Shown here: piece after piece, positions 33,343 through 42,662 of the stretch
Position numbering within the stretch: the first letter of the stretch is position 1
Layout of the letters: the number at the start of each line of letters is the position of its first letter
Assembly: GCA_017644045.1 (NCBI GenBank)
Contig: JAEPMI010000006.1
Location: 212,980 to 276,979 of the forward strand
Direction: 5' to 3'
Origin: Deltaproteobacteria bacterium
GTDB lineage: Bacteria > Myxococcota_A > Polyangia > Polyangiales > Houyiibacteriaceae
DNA: 64,000 nucleotides
Translations under genes and position numbers: made by a program
The notes under the pieces: model-generated
The model's database searches: none
What the model was told of the DNA's origin: nothing
What the model saw: only the letters and a program-made list of their open reading frames with translations

Positions 33343-36063
33343 ATGGGCGGGGGCTTCGATCGGCTGAGCGGCGCGCTCCAGTACCAAATCGTCAACACCC
33401 TCGGGTTCCAGGACGGCCTCCGCCCGGTTCAGGAGCAGACCATCGGTGCTGTGCTCGACGGCGACGACTGCGTCGTCCTCGCTCCCACGGCAGGCGGCAA
33501 GACCGAGGCAGCCTTCTTCCCTCTTCTGTCGCGGATGAACGACGAGGACTGGACGCCGGTGTCCGTTCTCTACCTGTCGCCCATCCGTGCCCTCCTCAAC
33601 AACCAGGAAGACCGAATCCAGCGCTACGCGGGCCTGCTCGGTCGACGGGCCTTCAAGTGGCATGGCGACATCGGCCAAAGCGCCAGGAAGACGTTCCTGG
33701 CCGACCCGACCGACTTCCTGCTCACCACGCCCGAGTCGCTCGAGGCGATGATGATGAGCCCCCGCGTCTCGGCTCGGGAGCTGTTTGCCGGCCTCCGGGC
33801 GGTGGTCATCGATGAGGTCCACGCCTTCGCTGATGACGACCGAGGCGCCCACCTCGCCTCGGTGTTGGAGCGCCTCTCACGGTTCGCGGGTCGAGAGGTC
33901 CAGCGAATCGGGCTCTCCGCAACCGTAGGCAACCCCGGCGAGATCCTCACCTGGCTCCGGGGAGGCTCCGAACGGCTCGGCCGCGTCATCGACCCCGGAG
34001 GCGCCAAGCTGGAGCCGAAGGTGAGGCTCGACTACGTCGCCACGGTCGAGAACGCCGCCCAGGTTATCGAGGCAATGCACCGCGGCAAGAAGCGACTGGT
34101 CTTCGTCGACTCCCGCCGCGGCGCAGAGGAGTTGGGCGCGAAGCTCCTCGAGCTCGGGGTCATGACCTTCGTCAGTCACGGCTCGCTTTCAGTCACAGCC
34201 CGCCGTGACGCCGAGACAGCATTCGCTCAGGGCGAGAACTGCGTCATCGTCGCCACGAGTGCGCTCGAGCTCGGCATCGACGTGGGTGATCTCCATCACG
34301 TCCTCCAGATCGACGCGCCACCCTCCGTTGCCAGCTACCTCCAGCGCATGGGGCGAACCGGGCGCCGCGCCGAGATGGGCCCGTCGAACTGCACTTTCCT
34401 GACGACGCGGGACCAGCGACTGCTCCAGGCAGCCGCCATCGAGCGCCTTCGCAGAGAGGGCTTCGTCGAGCCTGTCCGCCCTTCCCGCCGAGCGAGCCAC
34501 ATCCTCGCCCACCAGATCATGTCGCTCGCGGTTCAATCGGGTGGCGTGGGTCGCGAGGACTGGTGGGGCTGGCTCGAAGGCGCCGCGCCATACGAGGACC
34601 TCACCCCCGAGGAGCGCCAGAGCCTCCTCGACCACATGCTCCACAAGGACATCCTCACCGATCACGAGGGTCGACTCTGGCTCGGTGAGAAGGGCGAGAA
34701 GAGCTACGGCCGCGCCAACTTCCGAGCCCTATACGCGGTGTTCGAGGCGCCGCGGCTCATCACCGTGCGCCACGCCAATCAGGAGATCGGTACCGTCGAC
34801 GCGAACTTCCTCGCATCCCTCGAGGAGGACGATGAGCCCAGCTCGTTCACCCTGGGCGGCCGGAACTGGCTGGTCCTCGATGTCGATTGGCGACGAGGCC
34901 GATGCGTCGTGAAGCCCGCCGAGTCCGGCAAAGCCGCCCGCTGGTCGGGCAGCCCTCGACACCTCAGCTACGAGCTCTGTCAGACCATGCGCGCCATCCT
35001 CCTCGAGGACGAGAACGACCCCGCGTGGTCCCAGCGAGCCGAAAGGGTCATCGCCCAACTCCGCGCCGAGTTCTACTTCCTCCGTGACGGAGAGGAGTTC
35101 GTTCACGACAACGACGAACAGATCACCTGGCACAACTTCGCCGGAGGCGCCGCGAACCTCCTGCTCGCTCGCCTGCTCGAGCGTGAAGTCGGCGGGCGCG
35201 TCATCAGCCGGAACACCTCGCTGACCTTCACCAAGGAAGGCGGCAAGAGCCTGGTCGCCATCAAGCAGGCGATGGAGAACCTCCGGGAGGCCAACAGCCC
35301 GACCTGGAGCGATGCTCTCCGCTTCGCGCCCGACGCCACCAAGAGCCGCGTTTCCAAGTTCCAGCCCTGCCTCCCCGACCACCTCGCGAGAGACCTCCTC
35401 GTCCGGAAGACCGTCGACCTACCCACCGCTCGGATCGTCCTTGGCCTCGACCCCCACGTCGACGAAACCGAAACGAAGTTCGAGTACGCCAAGCCGCAGA
35501 ACCCCATCGAGTGGGTGCGCACGGCGGAACAGCTAGCCAGCGTGGCAGCCAAGCTCCGGCAAGAGCCCTTCATCGCCCTCGACGTGGAGACGACGCTCAC
35601 CGATCAGACCCTCTGCCTGGTCCAGCTCGGAACGCCCGAGGCCAACTACCTGATCGACCCCTTCACCGTCGGCGGCCTCGCGCCCTTGGCCGCCCTGCTC
35701 GAGTCCGAAGACGTCGAGAAGGTGATCCACAACGCCCAGTTCGAGAAGACCGTCCTCGGAAAGCTCGGCATCGGGATCGAGAACATCTACGACACGCTGA
35801 AGGTGTCCCGGCGAAAGTACGGGCCGCTGGCGGCGGGGCACAGCTTGCTCGCGGTCGTCCGGCGCGAGCTGGACCTGGTGATCGACAAGCGGTGTCAGAC
35901 GTCGGACTGGCGCAGCCGGCCGTTGACGGAGGCACAGCGGGCCTACGCGGCGTTGGACGTCGAAGTACTTGTTTCGCTCGCGAGTGCGCTGCGTCCAACG
36001 GCTGACGATCCCGGCGGAGCGCGCGAATCGTCGGGTGATGAGGTCGTGGAGCCCGAGCCGTGA
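33343..36063 (+). CDS. brxHI: BREX type 2 Lhr-like helicase BrxHI fused to an RNase D-like 3'-5' exonuclease domain
   Basis: A 906-aa protein. Residues 1-~700 form an SF2 Lhr-like helicase: Walker A APTAGGKTEAAFF (48-60), DEVH near 157, motif III GLSATVGNP, and motif VI QRMGRTGRR. Residues ~723-895 form a DEDDy-type exonuclease similar to RNase D: FIALDVETTL (first D-x-E), VIHNAQFEKTVLGKLGI (second block, N in place of the usual D), QTSDWRSRPLTEAQRAYAAL and the final YAALDVEVL (Y-x3-D). BrxHI closes the known six-gene core. The fused nuclease would give the helicase its own degradation activity, though the changed second acidic position leaves catalysis open. Confidence 0.87.
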   Translation: MGGGFDRLSGALQYQIVNTLGFQDGLRPVQEQTIGAVLDGDDCVVLAPTAGGKTEAAFFPLLSRMNDEDWTPVSVLYLSPIRALLNNQEDRIQRYAGLLGRRAFKWHGDIGQSARKTFLADPTDFLLTTPESLEAMMMSPRVSARELFAGLRAVVIDEVHAFADDDRGAHLASVLERLSRFAGREVQRIGLSATVGNPGEILTWLRGGSERLGRVIDPGGAKLEPKVRLDYVATVENAAQVIEAMHRGKKRLVFVDSRRGAEELGAKLLELGVMTFVSHGSLSVTARRDAETAFAQGENCVIVATSALELGIDVGDLHHVLQIDAPPSVASYLQRMGRTGRRAEMGPSNCTFLTTRDQRLLQAAAIERLRREGFVEPVRPSRRASHILAHQIMSLAVQSGGVGREDWWGWLEGAAPYEDLTPEERQSLLDHMLHKDILTDHEGRLWLGEKGEKSYGRANFRALYAVFEAPRLITVRHANQEIGTVDANFLASLEEDDEPSSFTLGGRNWLVLDVDWRRGRCVVKPAESGKAARWSGSPRHLSYELCQTMRAILLEDENDPAWSQRAERVIAQLRAEFYFLRDGEEFVHDNDEQITWHNFAGGAANLLLARLLEREVGGRVISRNTSLTFTKEGGKSLVAIKQAMENLREANSPTWSDALRFAPDATKSRVSKFQPCLPDHLARDLLVRKTVDLPTARIVLGLDPHVDETETKFEYAKPQNPIEWVRTAEQLASVAAKLRQEPFIALDVETTLTDQTLCLVQLGTPEANYLIDPFTVGGLAPLAALLESEDVEKVIHNAQFEKTVLGKLGIGIENIYDTLKVSRRKYGPLAAGHSLLAVVRRELDLVIDKRCQTSDWRSRPLTEAQRAYAALDVEVLVSLASALRPTADDPGGARESSGDEVVEPEP

Positions 36064-37922
36064 CGGAAGCTTCCGCATCGACTGACGAGAGCGACGTAGA
36101 GGAGCCAAAGAGAACGTTGTCCTCGGACGGCGGACGCGCCGCCTTGGCGGGGTTCGTCTACCAGTTCTTGACCACTGCCGGAGAATCGCTCCGACTCCTC
36201 ACCGATGGCTATGAGGCTGCTGGTGGAAGAGCCGAGCGGGTGGCTCTTGCCATCTACTCTGAGTTTGGCGACCAAGATGCTGCAGTCGAAGACTGCGAAG
36301 GGAAGCTAGAACTGCTCCAGATGAAGTTCTCCTCGGACCGGGCCCGGTCATTCTCCGTTTCCGAGGCAAAGGAGATCATCACAGCAATAAGGCGCTCGAA
36401 AGAGTCGCTTGGAGCGGATGCCTCGCGAGTCTCAGCGTATCGACTCGTAACCAACCGGACATCATCAGAGGCAATCCACAAGGTCTTCAAGAGCATTCCC
36501 TCAAGTTGGTTCAAGAGCGGCACTGGCGCGGCTACCAAACGGGTCATCCGGGACTCGCTGACGTTTGATGTCGTCGAGGGCGAGGATGCTCGAGAAGGAC
36601 TCCTATCCTACCTTCGTGCACTCGGATGCCTTGGCACTGAACCCGACAGGGCTGTCACACAGCTGATCGGCACTCTCCTCGAGCAGGGGGCTAGACCGAC
36701 AGATCCAGGCCTCGACAGGCCAAGACTAAACAAAATCTTCTTCGGCTCACCGGACGCACGACCTCTAGGTAGTGAGGGCTGCTCCGACGTCCTCCTGTCG
36801 AGGCTCGATCACTACAACGAGGACAACGACTGTCCAGAGGAAGACCTCGTTCTCCACAGGCCGGCGCTGGCGGAGGGACTTACACGCCTCTGCGAGGAGC
36901 ACGCCCGGATAGTCGTCACCGGAAAGGGTGGGGTCGGCAAGACGGCGTTCCTCTCACAGTGGGCGCGTGGACGCATGGATGAGGCAGACACGGTCCTTCT
37001 AGATAGTGTGCGCTACGCCACCTCCTCCAGCTGGCTCGCTTCGCAGCTTGCCCAGTTGCTTGGGTTCGGCACGGCGCACGACAGGGCGCGAGAAGACAAC
37101 CTGAAGACGCTCTCGAGACTCGATGTGATGTCCAACGCCATGGGAACCCGCCCGATCCTGTTCGTGGCTCTCGATGCGGCGGATGAATCGCCGCGTGCCC
37201 TGGATGCTCTGAAGGAGCTCTGGGACGGGTTCCGAGAACTCGAGCGTGGGGCTCAGCGAGGTCTAGCACCCCCCGCCACGCTCATCGTGTCGTGCCGGGA
37301 CATCGACTCCCACGGCATGCGGACGCTCCTGCGGCCCGGCCCGTTGCCGGACTCCGACCGGCGAGGTTTCGACTTGCTCGAGGTGCAGAAGTTCGGAGAT
37401 GACGAGATCGAGCGTCTCGAAGCAAAGCTCGAGGGACAGCACAGCAGTCCCCCACCCGAGCTGCTGTCTATGACGAGCGCTCGGGGCCTTGCTGGTATTC
37501 CCCTCGAAGTGCACGAAGCCCTGCGACATCCGATCATGTGGAGGTTCTACTCCCGGTTCCCAGCATCTACTCGCGCGGCGATCAAGGACGGCGAGCAGGA
37601 GGCGCTTTGGGAATGGGCCGAGAAGGCGCTCGGGTGGGTGTGCCATCGAATCGAACACAGAGCTGGCGGGCAGTTGCGCGCGAACCACGTCGCCACGGTT
37701 CTCGAAACCGCTGGACGGGCCGGTGCGTGGGATCAACAGGGCCGCTTCGAGAACTCGGAGTTTCGGAAGGCGGCCAACGAGGCCGGCCTGGATGGGCGTG
37801 GTGTCTTGGAGTTGTTGGACCAGCTCGACTCCAGCGGTCTGGTCGAGCTGACCTCCTCGACCACAAGGCGCTGGGTGTACGCCTTCACTGCTAGCTTCCT
37901 TGCACGCGGAGAAGACACCTGA
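36060..37922 (+). CDS. DUF4297/Cap4-like nuclease fused to STAND NTPase (Avs-like), without sensor repeats
   Basis: A 620-aa protein. The GTG start overlaps the brxHI stop by GTGA. The N-terminus has GGRAALAGFVYQF, E68-x-x-D71 in YSEFGDQDAAVED and ELLQMKFSS (Q87-x-K89). This pattern fits DUF4297/Cap4-type PD-(D/E)XK nucleases. A STAND/NACHT-like NTPase follows: Walker A VVTGKGGVGKTAFLSQW near 288, Walker B ILFVALDAADE near 370, and LIVSCRDIDSHGMRTLL as the sensor-like strand. A winged-helix-like segment occupies ~530-610. Avs antiphage NLRs join this effector-NTPase order to a large repeat sensor; here the sensor half is missing but a HEAT-repeat protein follows immediately. Confidence 0.75.
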   Translation: MTEASASTDESDVEEPKRTLSSDGGRAALAGFVYQFLTTAGESLRLLTDGYEAAGGRAERVALAIYSEFGDQDAAVEDCEGKLELLQMKFSSDRARSFSVSEAKEIITAIRRSKESLGADASRVSAYRLVTNRTSSEAIHKVFKSIPSSWFKSGTGAATKRVIRDSLTFDVVEGEDAREGLLSYLRALGCLGTEPDRAVTQLIGTLLEQGARPTDPGLDRPRLNKIFFGSPDARPLGSEGCSDVLLSRLDHYNEDNDCPEEDLVLHRPALAEGLTRLCEEHARIVVTGKGGVGKTAFLSQWARGRMDEADTVLLDSVRYATSSSWLASQLAQLLGFGTAHDRAREDNLKTLSRLDVMSNAMGTRPILFVALDAADESPRALDALKELWDGFRELERGAQRGLAPPATLIVSCRDIDSHGMRTLLRPGPLPDSDRRGFDLLEVQKFGDDEIERLEAKLEGQHSSPPPELLSMTSARGLAGIPLEVHEALRHPIMWRFYSRFPASTRAAIKDGEQEALWEWAEKALGWVCHRIEHRAGGQLRANHVATVLETAGRAGAWDQQGRFENSEFRKAANEAGLDGRGVLELLDQLDSSGLVELTSSTTRRWVYAFTASFLARGEDT

Positions 37923-40900
37923 TGCACGGTGACGCCGAAGAACTTCGCGAGCGCTTTCTTCGTGCCTCGAGTCCGGATGCATTTGTGGCTGCACTGGCCG
38001 ATCTGGCGACGCTAGTACGTGCCCGCGAACTCAACAGGGACGATGCCGCAAAACTGGCTGCAGAGGTGCTAGCGGATGCCGCCACTCTCGACGGTTGGGA
38101 GCAGGACGGTGTCCTCGTTCGCGCAACTGGCATCGTCGGCGCTCTATACTGCGAGCTCACGCAGCCCGAGGACTCTAGTGGCCTTTCCAGAGGATCGGAA
38201 CTGAGGCGTTCTCTGGGACGCTGGGTGTCGACGCTACCAGGTGACCTCCCGGAACAGGTCGCCCAACAACTGAACAAGGCCATGCTCAGCGATGCGGGCG
38301 GCGAGCTCTCACGGGCGCGGCTGTACATGATCCGCTGGGCAGGCTTCAGGTCGAGCGAAGTTGAGCGAACGCTTCTCGGGCGAGGAGCGCGCGACGATGA
38401 CATCGGGCGGATCGCACTTCACAGCCTTGCTTTGCTCGGGCCAGGGGAGGAGGTTCGCAAGGACCTGGTTGGCTTGCTCGTGGACCGTGCCCGCGCTCGA
38501 TTGGAGCGCGAAGTCGCTGGTGGACTAGCGGTGCTCGGAAGCGCCGACGCACTGTTGTCGGTTCTTGAGCCCGTCGCCGACCGCCCACAGAGCGAGGCAG
38601 CTCTCCGACGTCGAGCAGTGGCGATGGCGGCAGCCATCGCGCGTCGCAATCCTCATCGGCGGAAGCTGCAGAGGCAGGTCCTCGCCTACCTCGTCGCACT
38701 GGTCGAACAAGACTCAGCTTTCCTTCGCGAGCTAGCCGTTCGCGGAGATTGGCTCGCGAACATCAACTCCGAGAAGGTCGTTCCACACACGCTCGCCTGG
38801 GCCAACGATCCCGAGCTCCCGGACCACACGCGGCACCTCTTGCTCCTCCGGCTCGAAGACATGAGGAGTCCACTTCAGCTAGAGGGCTGGCGAGATTGCA
38901 CGGTCGGTCAACCATTGGTCGAGTGGGCAACCCGTGACACGGGCACCGAGAGTCTGTGGGTAGAAAGGGAGTGGCAGCGCAAGGAGGCTGCCTGGAACGC
39001 GCTCATTAGCGGGCGAGGCGCATCGGCACTGCCGCAGGCAGTCGAGAGCATAGACAACGAACGAAACTCGTACCTCTACCGACAGCTCGCCTCTCGCTTG
39101 GCCGTGTTTGAGTTGCCCGCCGTGCCAGACTCGGCAGCCAAGGTTGTCGCAGGGGACTACGACCATCCCGAGGGCGGCCAAGGCAACGAGTACGCCCGCC
39201 GTATCGGTGCGCTAAGGCTGATCCGCTCGTCGCCAGCGCTCGAGGCTTTCAAGCTTCTCTCGGGATGGCGGTTTACTTACCAGGGCCATGTACTCACAGA
39301 GGTGGTCAGAGCCTTCTCGGAAGTCGCGATGGCTGCTGAAAGAGAAGCGCCGCACATCGTGCGGGATACCCTTGACCAGATGTCCACGGGGGAGGGGTGG
39401 CAACGAGTGGCTGCCGCCGACGCCCGCCTGGCCCTCGAGCCCAACGATGTTGGGCCAGCCGAGCTCCTCAAGCGCGCATCCTCGGCGCTCGACGACGACC
39501 GCGATGCGACCGAGATTGCCTTGCTCATCATGGGTTTGCACCAACTGCCGCCCAACGCGAATGTGCCAGACCAGCTTCTGGCAGCACTCAAGGAGTGGAC
39601 CGCCTCGGACAACGAGTTGTTGGCTCAGAGAGCTGCGCTGGCGCTTGCTGGCACAGGAGCTCTTCGGCTGGACAAAGAACTGCTCCGAAAGCTAGCCGGT
39701 TTAGAGCATGATGGCTCGACCTACCGGTGGACCGGGGCTCGTCCTACTCCCCCACACGCCGGACTTCTCGTCCAAGTGATGGGAGCCCGAGAGCCGCGAG
39801 CATTCGGCGATGTCATCATCTCGTTGGTCGAGAGCAGCTCCTGGGAGATCGCTGTTGCCCTCGTGCCTTCGTTTGGTTCAGTCGCCCAGACCGGAGAGGA
39901 GATGCGTGACAGACTCGTCGCGGCCGTTCGAGAACGTGCGCTCCGCCAGTCAGCGAGTAGCACGGAGACAGATTGGTTCGCCGCGCTCGCCCACCTGTCT
40001 GTGAAAGATTTTCTGGCCGTCGACTGGCGGGCCGCCGCGTCGGACTGGATGCCGGCTGCCCTCATTGCTCTAGGGGACGCGCTTCGGGGGTGCCCCACGC
40101 CAGATTCGCCCGAGCTACGGCGGAAGGTCCGCGACCATCTGCAGTTCCTCACTGAATCACCCGACTTTGGTGTTCGCAGGGCCGGGTATCGGGCAGCGGT
40201 TGATGCAACACCGGTTTTTGCGACGCAGCTCTTCACGAGCTGGGCCGCCGCAAAGAGCGCCCAACTCCGCGTGCGTGCGGCGGAATCGATGGAGTGGCTC
40301 CCGGCCGGGGAAGGAGACGCCGTGCTCCTACACCTGAGTACGGCACGAGCAAGAAGAGTCAGAGACGTCGCCCGACGGGTTACCGAAGATCGGTCCCGGA
40401 GGCGCAACTTCGAGCGGGTTCTCCAAAGGGTTGTCGCCATCGATGGCAGCAACGATTCCGTATGCTCCGTGTGGGCCCACGTCGAAGCGCTCCGCGAAGA
40501 GGGCGACGATACCGTGGCAGAGCGTCTTCGCAGTGCGACGGCAAGCGCTACTTGGCCAGTTCGCGTGAAGCGCTGGTTAGATGACGTTGCCGGCGATATC
40601 GAGAAGCGCTGGAAAGGCGCCAACAAGGACTGGCCGGCACCCTGGCACCGATGGGACGGCGCGGTCGAGGAACTCGATGCTCACGTATCAAGCGAGGATG
40701 GGTACTTCCCTGTTCGAGTGTTTCTCTGGAGAGCACCAGCTGACTACGGCCTGCAGGAATGGGGAGGGGCGGTGGTGGAGGATGAGCAGAACGCGATTCC
40801 GCTCTTCGGCATGAAGGTGTTCACAATAGAGCTATCGGACGGGCGAACTGCAAGAGCCGTGCGCCAGCGGTATGCAACCGGCACGGTGTCGTTCAGGGGC

Positions 40901-40942
40901 CTCGGGCCCTACCCTCGTGACGGTGCTTCAAACGGCGACTGA
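37922..40942 (+). CDS. Large HEAT-repeat-like alpha-solenoid protein, partner of the STAND nuclease
   Basis: A 1006-aa protein whose ATG overlaps the previous stop (TGATG). It consists of repeated amphipathic helical pairs with HEAT-like spacing (IGRIALHSLALLGPGEEVRK; SPDFGVRRAGYRAAVDATPV; AQLRVRAAESMEWLPAGEGD). A final ~80-residue beta-rich cap follows (DGYFPVRVFLWRAPADYGLQ). No catalytic motif was seen. Together with the preceding gene (620 + 1006 aa) the pair has the size of a single Avs protein. The natural reading is a sensor subunit split from its nuclease-NTPase. It ends the BREX super-operon. Confidence 0.7.
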   Translation: MHGDAEELRERFLRASSPDAFVAALADLATLVRARELNRDDAAKLAAEVLADAATLDGWEQDGVLVRATGIVGALYCELTQPEDSSGLSRGSELRRSLGRWVSTLPGDLPEQVAQQLNKAMLSDAGGELSRARLYMIRWAGFRSSEVERTLLGRGARDDDIGRIALHSLALLGPGEEVRKDLVGLLVDRARARLEREVAGGLAVLGSADALLSVLEPVADRPQSEAALRRRAVAMAAAIARRNPHRRKLQRQVLAYLVALVEQDSAFLRELAVRGDWLANINSEKVVPHTLAWANDPELPDHTRHLLLLRLEDMRSPLQLEGWRDCTVGQPLVEWATRDTGTESLWVEREWQRKEAAWNALISGRGASALPQAVESIDNERNSYLYRQLASRLAVFELPAVPDSAAKVVAGDYDHPEGGQGNEYARRIGALRLIRSSPALEAFKLLSGWRFTYQGHVLTEVVRAFSEVAMAAEREAPHIVRDTLDQMSTGEGWQRVAAADARLALEPNDVGPAELLKRASSALDDDRDATEIALLIMGLHQLPPNANVPDQLLAALKEWTASDNELLAQRAALALAGTGALRLDKELLRKLAGLEHDGSTYRWTGARPTPPHAGLLVQVMGAREPRAFGDVIISLVESSSWEIAVALVPSFGSVAQTGEEMRDRLVAAVRERALRQSASSTETDWFAALAHLSVKDFLAVDWRAAASDWMPAALIALGDALRGCPTPDSPELRRKVRDHLQFLTESPDFGVRRAGYRAAVDATPVFATQLFTSWAAAKSAQLRVRAAESMEWLPAGEGDAVLLHLSTARARRVRDVARRVTEDRSRRRNFERVLQRVVAIDGSNDSVCSVWAHVEALREEGDDTVAERLRSATASATWPVRVKRWLDDVAGDIEKRWKGANKDWPAPWHRWDGAVEELDAHVSSEDGYFPVRVFLWRAPADYGLQEWGGAVVEDEQNAIPLFGMKVFTIELSDGRTARAVRQRYATGTVSFRGLGPYPRDGASNGD

Positions 40943-40948
40943 TCCGCC

Positions 40949-40967
40949 CCTTCGTTTCCGCCGAAGG
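40949..40967 (+). terminator. Weak hairpin after the BREX super-operon
   Basis: CCTTCG-TTTCCGC-CGAAGG forms a 6-bp stem with a 7-nt loop, 7 bp after the HEAT-protein stop. There is no U-tract, so termination is uncertain. The following ~130 bp hold no gene but contain the repeat at 41050. Confidence 0.25.
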
Positions 40968-41049
40968 CCTGCGACCCAACTGTAGTCTCATCAACTGCCG
41001 TCCGAGCTCGGTAGTCACCCAAGGCCACGCGAAGTGCTCAGCCGAACCT

Positions 41050-41070
41050 CCTATCAGCAGGTGAAGCGGG
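41050..41070 (+). repeat. Copy 1 of a conserved leader element upstream of the DUF932 gene
   Basis: CCTATCAGCAGGTGAAGCGG plus one further G occurs here and again at 43284-43304 with only two changes (A to G, G to A). In both places it is followed by a C-rich complement to the GCGGG run (GCGGG-ATGT-CCCCGC here) and lies upstream of a small accessory gene. The ACCT/AGGT symmetry around TATCAGC suggests an operator or RNA leader shared by the module. Confidence 0.45.
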
Positions 41071-41102
41071 ATGTCCCCGCGCACATGCACCGGAGGTTCT
41101 TC

Positions 41103-42239
41103 ATGACCCACAGTACTGTCCTCGCGGCGGAGCGCATCGCTCCGTCTTCTTCGCCCCTTCAACCCCTGCCCGACCAGCGCTCCGCCTGGCGCTCGCCGTC
41201 CCAGCCCCTGACCTTCGACACGGCCGCGCACCTCGTGCTCGATGCCCATCTCGAGGACGGCGAGCGCAGCGACATCGTAGCCAACCAGATCCGCTCATGG
41301 GCCTTCGGCTCGGACGACGGGTCCACAATGGCTCTCGCGCCGCTTCCCCTGCCAGGACGAGATCGCCTCGGAACCTATCCCATCCGCGACCTCGCGTTCA
41401 GCCAGCTCTGCCAGCGCATCGGCGCGCCCTCGAGCTACCTCAAGGCGCTGCCGGCGAAGCTACAGATGGCCAACCTCAACTGGGGCCTCGCCCGACAGGA
41501 ATCACAGGCCCTGCTGCGCCTCGCCGGCAACGAGGTCCGCGCCATCGTGTCGGAGCGCTACGCCGCCCTCGACGACGAGCTGGTGCTCAACATGGTCGCC
41601 GACTGTCTCGACCGCTCCGGCTATGGCGATGACGCGATGGTCCGAGCCATCTCCACCGGCCCTCACACGGTGCTTCGGGTCACGCTTCCGGGCGAAGGCC
41701 GCGCCGTGAAGGTCGGGGATGTGATCGAGCACGGCATCGACATCGCCAACAGCGAGTTGGGCCTTCGCAGCGTCCAGGTCACGCCGGTCACGTACCGGCT
41801 CGTCTGCTCGAACGGAATGAGAAGCTGGAAGAGCGAGGCGACGATGCGCATGCGCCACGTCGGTGATCCGGATCGCCTCGCCGACCAGCTCCGCGACGCT
41901 ATCCCCGTGGCGTTCGCCGAGGCCCGAGGGGACCTCGACCGCTGGGCTCGCGCGATGGACACGCTCATCGACGACGCCCTCGACGAGGTTGAGTCCCTCC
42001 GTGGGTTCGGCCTCACCAAGGCCGACGTTCGCGCGGTAGCCGGCGAGATCGTTTCCGAAGTCCCTGCCCTGCCGGAAGACTCCTTCGCGGAGAGCGTGGA
42101 GCAGGCGCTCCAAGGTCAGCCGACGACGGCGTTCGATGTCGCGAACGCCATCACATCGACGGCTCGAAGCAAGTCGACGGAAGCCCGGCTCGCCATAGAG
42201 GAGGCAGGGCACCGATACCTCGTCCGCCGAACGGCGTGA
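41103..42239 (+). CDS. DUF932 (phage/plasmid-like TIGR03299) protein
   Basis: The start is the ATG at 41103 because a perfect GGAGG (41092-41096) lies 6 bases upstream; 378 aa. It contains the DUF932 hallmarks: FSQLCQRIGAPSSYLKALPA, RAIVSERYAALDDELVLNMV, VTYRLVCSNGMRSW and a long C-terminal helical region. DUF932 proteins are common on plasmids, phages and integrative elements. Their role is unproven, with links to recombination or anti-restriction. It opens the accessory module that runs to 46894. Confidence 0.85.
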   Translation: MTHSTVLAAERIAPSSSPLQPLPDQRSAWRSPSQPLTFDTAAHLVLDAHLEDGERSDIVANQIRSWAFGSDDGSTMALAPLPLPGRDRLGTYPIRDLAFSQLCQRIGAPSSYLKALPAKLQMANLNWGLARQESQALLRLAGNEVRAIVSERYAALDDELVLNMVADCLDRSGYGDDAMVRAISTGPHTVLRVTLPGEGRAVKVGDVIEHGIDIANSELGLRSVQVTPVTYRLVCSNGMRSWKSEATMRMRHVGDPDRLADQLRDAIPVAFAEARGDLDRWARAMDTLIDDALDEVESLRGFGLTKADVRAVAGEIVSEVPALPEDSFAESVEQALQGQPTTAFDVANAITSTARSKSTEARLAIEEAGHRYLVRRTA

Positions 42240-42246
42240 CGAGCTT

Positions 42247-42271
42247 GGAATCACCACCAGGTGATTCCTTT
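42247..42271 (+). terminator. Hairpin terminator candidate after DUF932 gene
   Basis: GGAATCACC-ACCA-GGTGATTCC is a perfect 9-bp stem with a 4-nt loop starting 7 bp after the stop, followed by TTT. The T-run is short, but position and stem quality fit an intrinsic terminator. Confidence 0.5.
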
Positions 42272-42662
42272 GCGCTGGTCGGAGGGGCGGCGTCCCGAAC
42301 CCCCAATGCACCTCGGGCGACCAGGCCGGTGACCCTCCTCAACCTGGCGGCGCGCAAGACAGGGAGTTCGCTGCAACGCGCGCGCTAGGGCGCTCGATCC
42401 CAACAGAACCCAATCGCCGACGGCTCTCCAAAGCGACTCGTGGGTATTCCGGCCCGACGTTCAAGGGCTCACCCCTCTTGGGAGCCTGCGCGAAATACCC
42501 CATGGATCTCGGACCCTTACGATCGCGCGAGGCGATAGGCCAACCCTCAGCATCGTAGAGACGGAGCCGCCGACCACGACCGAAAGAAATCGGTTCACGG
42601 CGATTTCCAAACCCTTGCACACCGACCGATGCGGCTCACGGCGGCAGTGCGTGGAGCCACAC
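42272..42662. other. Non-coding stretch of about 390 bp
   Basis: No convincing gene on either strand. Minor inverted repeats are present (GGCTC/GAGCC around 42470-42490, ACCGAAAGAAATCGGT near 42580). A minus-strand frame 42339-42620 lacks a ribosome site and any motif and was not accepted. It ends with GGAG (42653-42656) ahead of the next gene. Confidence 0.5.

Noticed and set aside
42339-42620. Minus-strand 93-codon frame in the 42.3-42.6 kb gap
   Set aside because: No ribosome-binding site, no motif, Arg/Pro-rich shadow-like composition and no coupling to other genes.
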